Below are positions 8,611-14,913 of a stretch of 23,414 nt of DNA, piece by piece (position 1 is the first letter of the stretch; every line of letters begins with the position of its first letter). The position numbers were made by a program, and so were the translations under genes. The notes beneath the pieces are model-generated. The model searched no databases. It worked only from the letters and a program-made list of their open reading frames with translations, and was not told the origin of the DNA. Source of the DNA: Bacteroidota bacterium (GTDB taxonomy: Bacteria; Bacteroidota; Bacteroidia; Bacteroidales; Prolixibacteraceae); contig DAOVTY010000012.1 of NCBI GenBank assembly GCA_030632865.1, forward strand, positions 1 through 23,414. Direction: 5' to 3'.

Positions 8611-9954
8611 TTATTTATCCCAGTGAGACCTAATATATTTATATGATTCTTGTATAGCAAGTGGTTGCGAAGATGCAGATGCTCTAATATAAAATTTCTC
8701 GTTTTCGTTTTTACCGAAGAATACAGGTCTGTCACTTTTTTCAATAATTACAATACAAACATCTTTATCGTTAATAGAAATAATATTAATGGTAATATAC
8801 TCGTGTAAATTTTTTCCTAATTTTTCATTAATCAAATTTGTAAGTGTTAACAAAAATCCATCTCTGTTCTTTTTAGTTAAACAGCTATAATCATTATCCA
8901 ATCCAAGTGCATTTCCGTCGTCGTCAATACCAATAAACAACATTCCTCCTTCGGTATTTAAAAATGCTGCTAATGTTTTAACTATAACGTTTTCCAGCAT
9001 TTTATTCATTTTACCACGTCGGTAATCCCATCTTAACGACGATTTAAATTCAATTAAATCGTTTTCGCCTTTATTTACTACTACTTGCCAATCAGTTTTT
9101 GATTCAAATTTGGCCAATAATTTTTTTGCGCCTTTATTTTTATTCGATTTTATTAGTAAAAAAACAATAATAAGTATAAGTAAGAAACCAATACCTAGAC
9201 CTAACCACAATGTTGTTCTGTCTTTTTCAAGTATTTTCCATTTGTTAGCAATTTCAATAAGTTCTTCGTCGTTAATTTTTGCCGAACCACTAATTATCAA
9301 ACTTAACAATTCACTATTTCCTTTTTTTACAGCTATACGGAGTTTTTCTACATATAAAGTTTCAAATATATAATATCCTTTAGGAGATGCAGGCGGTTTG
9401 TAATTACCAATCGGGTTTGGAATATCGTACGTAAACCCATCGATGTTAAGTTGATAAATAGCATTTATTAATAATGAATTAGATTTAAATGGAAGTATTT
9501 TTATTTCCGGATAGTTTTCATGTAAAAACACTTGCGACATATCATTTTCAACTAATCCGATACTTTTTTTTATGTCCTTTATAGAATCTGGCTTAATCTT
9601 GTTTTTAAGAAAAATAACTGTTCGCATTCGCATTATATATTCAGAAAAATCTAAGTATTCAGACCTTTCTTTATTGTAAAATAGTCCGGCAATTGCATCA
9701 ATCTCACCACTTTTAGTTTTTTCAATACAACTTTGAATGTCCATCATTAAAAATTCAATTTCAACCCCCGTTTTTGAACTCCACAAATTCCACCAATCTA
9801 TAATAATACCTTCAGGTTTACCATCCTCATTTACCGATATATAAGGATAATAATCCTCTGTACATCCAATTCTATAAGTTTTAGAATATAGGTTTGATGT
9901 TAATAGAGTGAAATATAGAAATATGATAGCTACAAATAAAAATTTCTTTGTCAT
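8611..9954 (-). CDS. Membrane sensor-like fusion: SBP_bac_3 domain - TM helix - AlbA_2/Schlafen-like domain
   Basis: I use ATG 9954 (447 aa) because it begins a proper signal sequence (MTKKFLFVAIIFLYFTLLTS). A longer frame opening at 10032 would overlap the upstream terminator. Residues about 26-245 resemble family 3 extracellular solute-binding domains: YRIGCTEDYYPYISVNEDGK, PEGIIIDWWNLWSS, KSGEIDAIAGLFYNKERSEYLDFSEYI. One membrane helix follows at about 246-270 (LWLGLGIGFLLILIIVFLLI), then a basic stop-transfer. Residues about 290-447 look like an AlbA_2 domain: ENDLIEFKSSLRWDYR, AAFLNTEGGMLFIGIDDDGNALGLDNDY, FYIRASASSQPL. Predicted topology puts the ligand domain in the periplasm and the AlbA_2 domain in the cytoplasm. 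SBP_bac_3 domains are often fused to histidine kinases or GGDEF domains; no kinase, GGDEF, HTH or ATPase motif is visible here. AlbA_2 domains are linked to nucleic-acid binding, and the related Schlafen core to RNA cleavage, but activity here is unknown. No clear promoter was found. Confidence 0.85.
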   Translation of the reverse strand: MTKKFLFVAIIFLYFTLLTSNLYSKTYRIGCTEDYYPYISVNEDGKPEGIIIDWWNLWSSKTGVEIEFLMMDIQSCIEKTKSGEIDAIAGLFYNKERSEYLDFSEYIMRMRTVIFLKNKIKPDSIKDIKKSIGLVENDMSQVFLHENYPEIKILPFKSNSLLINAIYQLNIDGFTYDIPNPIGNYKPPASPKGYYIFETLYVEKLRIAVKKGNSELLSLIISGSAKINDEELIEIANKWKILEKDRTTLWLGLGIGFLLILIIVFLLIKSNKNKGAKKLLAKFESKTDWQVVVNKGENDLIEFKSSLRWDYRRGKMNKMLENVIVKTLAAFLNTEGGMLFIGIDDDGNALGLDNDYSCLTKKNRDGFLLTLTNLINEKLGKNLHEYITINIISINDKDVCIVIIEKSDRPVFFGKNENEKFYIRASASSQPLAIQESYKYIRSHWDK

Positions 9955-10015
9955 ATAATTTGGTCTGTTACATGGGGCAATTAAAAAAATAATTTTATAT
10001 GTATTTAAACATAAC

Positions 10016-10048
10016 AAAAAAAAGCCTGTCAATATTATTGACAGGCTA
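10016..10048 (-). terminator. Rho-independent terminator of the cold-shock gene
   Basis: A 10-bp perfect stem (AGCCTGTCAA at 10024-10033, TTGACAGGCT at 10039-10048) encloses a 5-nt loop. On the minus strand it is followed by a run of eight U residues. It sits 30 bp after the cold-shock stop codon and separates that gene from the sensor-like gene downstream. Confidence 0.92.
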
Positions 10049-10077
10049 ATGCGTTTCTTCAGCGTAAAAGTGTAATA

Positions 10078-10269
10078 TTATATTACTTTAACATTTACTG
10101 CATTCAATCCTTTTTGTCCATCTTCAACTTCGTAGCTTACTTTGTCACCTTCTCTAATTTCAGTTGTTAAACCGTTTTGGTGTACAAATACATCTTTACT
10201 TCCGTCATCAGGTACGATAAATCCGTAACCTTTAGAATTGTTGAAAAATTTTACTGTTCCGTCACTCAT
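10078..10269 (-). CDS. Cold-shock domain protein (CspA family)
   Basis: Small single-stranded nucleic-acid-binding protein, an RNA chaperone, 63 aa, made of one five-stranded OB-fold. RNP1 is visible as KGYGFI (residues 13-18) and RNP2 as VFVH (27-30), both intact. The N-terminal TVKFFNNSKGYG replaces the more common TVKWFN with Phe, which is frequent in Bacteroidota. It is transcribed alone: a strong promoter match lies about 22 bp upstream of the ATG and a rho-independent terminator follows. With the predicted start of transcription near 10284, the leader would be only about 15 nt. It therefore lacks the long thermoregulated 5' UTR of E. coli cspA. Confidence 0.96.
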   Translation of the reverse strand: MSDGTVKFFNNSKGYGFIVPDDGSKDVFVHQNGLTTEIREGDKVSYEVEDGQKGLNAVNVKVI

Positions 10270-10290
10270 AATTAATAATATTTATTGCTA

Positions 10291-10323
10291 CAAAATTAGT
10301 GTTTATTTTTTTAAAAACGCAAA
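10291..10323 (-). promoter_or_regulatory. Bacteroidota-type promoter for the cold-shock gene
   Basis: On the minus strand, TTTG (10320-10323) and TAATTTTG (10291-10298) are separated by 21 bp, matching the TTTG-N19..21-TAnnTTTG pattern of the Bacteroidota primary sigma factor. The position fits a short leader before ATG 10269. Confidence 0.7.
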
Positions 10324-10423
10324 TTAAATACTAAAACAATGCTTTTTAAAGTTTATTTTATAATGTTTTTAACGATTTTATGAGGTTTTTGTGAATTTAG
10401 TATAAATATTATCATCTTTTTTT

Positions 10424-10437
10424 TCGTTTTCAAACGA
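10424..10437. promoter_or_regulatory. Small dyad in the csp/patatin divergent region
   Basis: TCGTTT (10424-10429) and AAACGA (10432-10437) form a 6-bp dyad with a 2-bp spacer. AACGATTTTAT also occurs twice as a direct repeat, at 10371-10381 and 10433-10443. The 259-bp gap between the divergent csp and patatin genes holds these and the promoters. An operator role is only a guess, as such short motifs are common in AT-rich DNA. Confidence 0.25.
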
Positions 10438-10498
10438 TTTTATATTTCAATAAAAAAAATATTTAGTGAAATTGAACATAACACTCCCGTCAATTTTG

Positions 10499-10506
10499 TA
10501 AATTTG
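10499..10506 (+). promoter_or_regulatory. Likely -7 element for the patatin gene
   Basis: TAAATTTG matches TAnnTTTG and lies 22 bp before the ATG at 10529. The nearest upstream TTG (10472-10474) is 24 bp away, longer than ideal, so the -33 element is weak. Confidence 0.45.
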
Positions 10507-10528
10507 GGGAAAGTTCAGGATACGATAA

Positions 10529-12826
10529 ATGATTAGACGACTTTTCATATTTACTATTATAATTCTTTTTGTAGCCATCCATGTCAATGCGCAATCGGTA
10601 GGATTAGTTTTGAGTGGTGGTGGTGCAAAAGGGTTAGCTCATATCGGTGTTATTCGAGTGTTAGAGGAAAATAATATTCCAATAGATTATATTGCAGGAA
10701 CTTCTATTGGGGCAATTGTTGGTGGTTTATATGCTGCTGGTTACACAACAGATCAAATGGAAGAGCTTTTTAAGTCTGATGAATTCTATTTTTGGTCAAC
10801 CGGTAAAATTCAGAAGGAATATCGCTATTATTTCAAATTGCCCGATGCCGATCCTTCATGGTTGCAGTTGCGTGTTTCTAAAAAAAATGATAAAGTTAAA
10901 CTGCTACCTCCCACTAATTTTATTCCTGAAGAGCAGATGGATTTTGCATTTATGGAATTGGTAGCTGCTACAAGTGCTGCTTGCAATTATAATTTCGATA
11001 GTTTAATGGTTCCATTTTTATGCATCGCAACCGATGTTAATAGTGGCAAGCCCGTTATCCTTCGGAATGGAGATTTGGGAGAAGCTATTAGGGCGTCTAT
11101 GACAGTTCCTCTATTTTTTAAACCCATAGAAATTAATGGAAAATTACTTTTTGATGGAGGATTAATTAATAATTTCCCCATTGATATAATGAAGGACACA
11201 TTTAAGCCCGACATTATTATCGGACACAAAGTTGCAAGTGATTTAAAAGAGGCCGAATCGGATGATTTAAGACAACAAATTTCTAATTTAGTTATGCGAC
11301 CAACCAATTTTGAAATTGCCCCGGAAGATGGAATATTTTTAGAAACGAAACTGGATAACATAAGTCTTCTCGATTTTAATAAAATTGATTTTATAAAGGA
11401 AGCCGGTATGCAAACTGCAGAACTTATGTTAGATAGTATAAAAAATCGCATTTCCAGAAGACAACAAAACGAAATAATTAGCAAAAAGAGAGATGCATTT
11501 AATGCAAAAAAACCTAAACTATTTTTTCAAAATATTCAAGTAGAAGGGGTTGAGGACCCCATGCAACGAAAATTTATAATTCAATCTATTAAACACAAAT
11601 ACAATGTTATTACACTTGCGTCTCTAAAAAAGGAATATTTTAAATTAATTGCTGATGAACATATAAAGTCAATTCGTCCAATCTCGAGATATAACAAAGA
11701 GACAGGTTATTTCGATTTGCATTTAAAAGTAGAACCTGAGAAAAAAATATTTGTAAAAATTGGAGGAAACATTTCAACTAAACCAATTAATCAGGGCTTT
11801 CTAAGTTTCAATTTAAGAACCTATAAAAGTCGAGCATATAAATTAATATCAAATATCTATTTTGGTAGGTTTTACAGCTCATATAAAATTGGAGGTAGAA
11901 TTGATTACCCCACTACCCTTCCATTTTATATAGCAGGTTATTCCACTTTTAACAGGTGGGATTTTTTCTCTTCCAGTTCTGAGCTTTTCTTTGAAGATGT
12001 AAGGCCACCGTATATAATTCAAAATGAAAATAACCATCGTTTTGAAGTAGGATTTCCTTTGGGATTGCATGGAAAGATTTTTGCTAACACTATTTACTCC
12101 AGCTCGTCAGACAAATATTATCAAACTGAAATAGTAAATAAGGGAGACGAACCCGACAAAACAATATTTAATGCTTTTATAACAAATTTAGGAGTAGAAA
12201 ATAATTCACTTAATTACAAACAATTTCCAACAGAAGGAGTTAAACGCTCTGTTTCGGCTAAATATATTGTGGGCGACGAATCATATTTTCCGGGAACTAC
12301 CACAATAAACTCTGTAAAAAATACTGATATTAAACATAACTATTTCTTGCTCAAAGCGCACGCTACCAAGTATTTCAGATTGGGGAAAAAGCTTGCTTTA
12401 GGTACTACGATAGAATCAGTTTTTAGCAATAAAGAACTTTTTCAAAATTTCAGTTCTACACTTTTAGCAGCACCCGGATTTTATCCAACTCCGCACAGCA
12501 AGTCTTTATTTATAGCAAATTTTCATTCGAATAATTATTTAGCAGGTGGTTTAAAAACGCTAATTCATTTTAGTCCATCGCTGCATTTACGATTAGAAGG
12601 TTATGGTTTTGTTCCCATTAAAGAAGAGTTGAGAAATGATAATAATTTTGTATATCAAAACACTAATACTTTAGGAAATTATTACATACAAGGAATGGCT
12701 GCAATGGTTTACCAGACTGGAGTTGGTCCCATAAGCTTAACCGTTGATTACTACGAAAAAGAGAACACTAACCTATATTTCACTCTAAATTTTGGATATA
12801 CTTTGTTTAATAAGCGTGGATTGTAA
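10529..12826 (+). CDS. Patatin-like phospholipase with POTRA and outer-membrane barrel (PlpD/type Vd-like)
   Basis: Lipid acyl hydrolase coupled to a surface-antigen-type barrel. A signal peptide (about residues 1-22, ending VNAQ) leads directly into the patatin domain. The oxyanion loop GGGAKG is at residues 30-35, the nucleophile Ser59 lies in GTSIG, and the dyad Asp209 lies in DGG; all are intact. Patatin runs to about residue 320. A POTRA-like segment follows (FFQNIQVEGVEDPMQRKFIIQSI, about 330-395), then a beta-rich C-terminal region (about 405-765) with alternating aromatic strands like the BamA/TpsB barrel. This order matches PlpD of Pseudomonas, in which the barrel carries the lipase across the outer membrane. 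In Bacteroidota the same architecture is common and its destination is less studied. It is transcribed alone; a 10-bp inverted repeat follows its stop. Confidence 0.93.
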   Translation: MIRRLFIFTIIILFVAIHVNAQSVGLVLSGGGAKGLAHIGVIRVLEENNIPIDYIAGTSIGAIVGGLYAAGYTTDQMEELFKSDEFYFWSTGKIQKEYRYYFKLPDADPSWLQLRVSKKNDKVKLLPPTNFIPEEQMDFAFMELVAATSAACNYNFDSLMVPFLCIATDVNSGKPVILRNGDLGEAIRASMTVPLFFKPIEINGKLLFDGGLINNFPIDIMKDTFKPDIIIGHKVASDLKEAESDDLRQQISNLVMRPTNFEIAPEDGIFLETKLDNISLLDFNKIDFIKEAGMQTAELMLDSIKNRISRRQQNEIISKKRDAFNAKKPKLFFQNIQVEGVEDPMQRKFIIQSIKHKYNVITLASLKKEYFKLIADEHIKSIRPISRYNKETGYFDLHLKVEPEKKIFVKIGGNISTKPINQGFLSFNLRTYKSRAYKLISNIYFGRFYSSYKIGGRIDYPTTLPFYIAGYSTFNRWDFFSSSSELFFEDVRPPYIIQNENNHRFEVGFPLGLHGKIFANTIYSSSSDKYYQTEIVNKGDEPDKTIFNAFITNLGVENNSLNYKQFPTEGVKRSVSAKYIVGDESYFPGTTTINSVKNTDIKHNYFLLKAHATKYFRLGKKLALGTTIESVFSNKELFQNFSSTLLAAPGFYPTPHSKSLFIANFHSNNYLAGGLKTLIHFSPSLHLRLEGYGFVPIKEELRNDNNFVYQNTNTLGNYYIQGMAAMVYQTGVGPISLTVDYYEKENTNLYFTLNFGYTLFNKRGL

Positions 12827-12859
12827 TTTTAAATCTTCAGAGTATTTTTTGATTTCAAC

Positions 12860-12894
12860 TTTTCAATACATGACAAAACATAAAGTATTGAAAA
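12860..12894 (+). terminator. AT-rich inverted repeat after the patatin gene, possible weak terminator
   Basis: TTTTCAATAC (12860-12869) and GTATTGAAAA (12885-12894) are perfect complements with a 15-nt loop. The stem is weak and no long U-run follows on the plus strand, so termination here is uncertain. Confidence 0.35.
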
Positions 12895-12991
12895 TAAGCA
12901 ATTTAGTTGCGATAATATTTGTTTAAAGCCTTGATGTTCATTATCTTACAATAATACAACCATATCTGCAAGTTTTTTCACTAAAGTACTT

Positions 12992-13005
12992 ATTTGCTTG
13001 CAAAT
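12992..13005. promoter_or_regulatory. TTTGC/GCAAA dyad, upstream site
   Basis: ATTTGC (12992-12997) and GCAAAT (13000-13005) are complementary across TT. The right half belongs to a 15-nt sequence, TTGCAAATTAAAAAA-like (12999-13012), that recurs just before the ENPP start codon. It uses the same core as the two other dyads in this 405-bp gap, though with the half-sites in the opposite order to the site at 13076. Confidence 0.35.
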
Positions 13006-13075
13006 TAAAAAACTTGTAAAAAGGAGTTATTATTTGATTCTCAACACTTTAATATGTTTTTAAGGTTTGACTAGT

Positions 13076-13093
13076 TATGCAAAGGTTTGCATA
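13076..13093. promoter_or_regulatory. 18-bp palindromic operator candidate
   Basis: TATGCAAA, GG, TATGCAAA inverted (TTTGCATA): 8-bp half-sites, perfect, with a 2-bp spacer. It lies 16 bp upstream of the -33 element of the predicted ENPP promoter, a position usual for an activator site. The regulator is not encoded in the window. Confidence 0.55.
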
Positions 13094-13109
13094 TAATTTT
13101 CCAATTCTA

Positions 13110-13142
13110 TTTGTATTGGTTATATATAAAATAGTAATTTTG
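13110..13142 (+). promoter_or_regulatory. Promoter for the ENPP-GH92 unit
   Basis: TTTG (13110-13113) and TAATTTTG (13135-13142) are 21 bp apart, a full match to the Bacteroidota consensus. Transcription would begin near 13149 and give a leader of about 80 nt containing the palindrome at 13211-13226. The rest of the gap 12827-13109 contains the hairpin and dyads listed separately and no gene. Confidence 0.6.
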
Positions 13143-13210
13143 ATAGGTAATGCAATAGACCTTTAATGTTCTTTTGGCGAAATTGTAGTTGTTTATTTGT
13201 ACAGTGATAA

Positions 13211-13226
13211 TTAATTTGCAAATTAA
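13211..13226. promoter_or_regulatory. 16-bp perfect palindrome just before the ENPP start codon
   Basis: TTAATTTGCAAATTAA is a perfect palindrome with no loop, ending 5 bp before ATG 13232. Without a loop it is a better protein-binding site than an RNA hairpin. It shares the TTTGCAAA core with the sites at 12992 and 13076 and would lie in the transcribed leader, where a bound repressor could block elongation. Confidence 0.4.
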
Positions 13227-13231
13227 AAAAA

Positions 13232-14896
13232 ATGAAAAAAATTAGATTATTAACCTTTTTCTTACTTAGTATAATGTTGGGCGTTTTTATAAGCTGCAAC
13301 TCAAAATTTCAACCCCAAAATATAAAACATGTAGTTGTAATTGGTATTGATGGCATGTCGGTTGGAGGTTTAGTAGAGGCGAATACACCCAATTTTGATG
13401 AGTATATTAAAAACGGAGCATGGTCATTCAATACACGAAATGTATTGCCCACATCCAGTAGCCCAAATTGGGAGGCAATGTTAACTGCATCGGGTGTTGC
13501 ACAAACAGGTGTAACATCAAATGAATGGAGATATAATAATTACAATCTTCCTCCTGTTGTTACTACTGAAAATGGGCGATACCCTGATATCTTTTATGCG
13601 ATAAAGAAAAGCAATATAAACTTAAAAACTTCATCAGTTTACCACTGGAGTGGTTTTGCAAACCTATACGACAAAACAAATGTTGACTTTGACTTTGACA
13701 CTAAAGATGAAATAGTGACCGGAATTAAGGCTGCGGAAATAATTAAGTCTGAAAAGCCAAATTTCCTTTTCATTCAAATAGATCATGTTGATGGTGCAGG
13801 CCATCATTCCGGTCATATGACTCCGGATTACTTCAAATCGATTGAACTTGCTGATTCGTTAGCAGGTGTTATTGTAAATGCAACTAAAGACGTTGGTATT
13901 TTTGAAGAAACTATATTTATTATAGTTGCAGATCATGGTGGTGTTGGTTATGGACATGGGCATGAGACTGTACAAGGCAATGAAGTACCTTTTATACTTT
14001 ATGGAAGTGGCATTAAAAAAGGGTATAAAATCCCAATTGCTGTTAATTTGTATGATGTAGCTGCTACATCAGCGTTTGCATTAAATATTACAGCTCCACA
14101 AGTTTGGCAGGGACGTCCTGTAATTTCAGCGTTCGAAGGTGCTCCGGAACCAAATCCAGCCACTTTAATTGGTCAATTTATGTCTCCATCAACACATATT
14201 CCGGTAATATATCCAAGAAAAGAGAATGGTGAAGTTGGTGGTTTATTTGTTGATAAAAAAGCAATAGTTTCTATTGAAGGCAAAGTTGCCGATGGAAAAA
14301 TAAGATATACAACTGACGGTTCAATTCCTACGGTTCAATCAAAAGTTTACACAGAACCATTCGAAACGACTCAATCAGGCATTGTAAAAGCTGCTAATTT
14401 TGGCAACGATGGAAGTCAGAGTGCATACACCGAAGGTTATTTTAGGGTAGTAAAAAATATAACTGAAAATACCGGGGTTAGCTATAAGTTGTACCAAGGA
14501 AAAAATTGGAAAAAATTGCCTGATTTTAATAGATTAAAGCCTTTTGACGAGGGTCGTGTTTTTGAATTTACAACAGATGATTTAGCAGATAAAATTGAAG
14601 AAAGTACCGGAATTGTTTTTGAAGGAATGATTCAGATTGAGGAGGAAGGTGAATACACTTTTACAACTAAGTCTGACGATGGCAGTAAACTTTTTATAAA
14701 TGGACAGGAAGTTGTTAATAATGATGGTGATCATGGTGTTCAAGAGCGTGAAGGTTCAATTAATTTAAAGCAAGGTAAAGCTAAAATTTGTGTTGAGTAT
14801 TTTAATGGAGGTGGCGGCTTTTACTTAAATGCAACTTACCGCGGTCCAGCAATTACTAAACAAATTATTTCTCCAGAGAAATTGACACTAAAATAA
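13232..14896 (+). CDS. ENPP-type phosphodiesterase lipoprotein with chitobiase-C-like and PA14 domains
   Basis: Alkaline-phosphatase-superfamily enzyme of the nucleotide pyrophosphatase/phosphodiesterase group. Lipobox ISC gives Cys22. The catalytic domain (about 30-305) has Asp40 in GIDGM, the nucleophile region PTSSSPNW (Ser76 aligns with the ENPP Thr), Asp187 and His191 in HVDGAGHH, Asp234-His235 in VADHGG, and His242/His244 in GHGHE. The two-metal set looks complete, with Ser replacing Thr as nucleophile. Residues about 330-408 resemble the chitobiase/beta-hexosaminidase C-terminal fold (IRYTTDGSIPTVQSKVY), and about 415-550 a PA14 domain (EGEYTFTTKSDDGSKLFINGQEVV), which often binds carbohydrate. 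GH92 follows after 17 bp, so the two are probably cotranscribed. The substrate may be a phosphodiester on a glycan or a nucleotide-type diester; the sequence does not decide. Confidence 0.88.
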   Translation: MKKIRLLTFFLLSIMLGVFISCNSKFQPQNIKHVVVIGIDGMSVGGLVEANTPNFDEYIKNGAWSFNTRNVLPTSSSPNWEAMLTASGVAQTGVTSNEWRYNNYNLPPVVTTENGRYPDIFYAIKKSNINLKTSSVYHWSGFANLYDKTNVDFDFDTKDEIVTGIKAAEIIKSEKPNFLFIQIDHVDGAGHHSGHMTPDYFKSIELADSLAGVIVNATKDVGIFEETIFIIVADHGGVGYGHGHETVQGNEVPFILYGSGIKKGYKIPIAVNLYDVAATSAFALNITAPQVWQGRPVISAFEGAPEPNPATLIGQFMSPSTHIPVIYPRKENGEVGGLFVDKKAIVSIEGKVADGKIRYTTDGSIPTVQSKVYTEPFETTQSGIVKAANFGNDGSQSAYTEGYFRVVKNITENTGVSYKLYQGKNWKKLPDFNRLKPFDEGRVFEFTTDDLADKIEESTGIVFEGMIQIEEEGEYTFTTKSDDGSKLFINGQEVVNNDGDHGVQEREGSINLKQGKAKICVEYFNGGGGFYLNATYRGPAITKQIISPEKLTLK

Positions 14897-14913
14897 AAAG
14901 TTATTACTTATTA

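Noticed and set aside
9955..10032. An upstream in-frame start for the SBP-AlbA_2 protein
   Set aside because: It would add 26 residues before the signal peptide and begin inside the cold-shock terminator; ATG 9954 gives a proper signal sequence.
10987..11484. A 165-codon open frame on - inside the patatin gene
   Set aside because: The sense frame holds the catalytic DGG and family sequence; the antisense translation looks like a by-product of codon bias.
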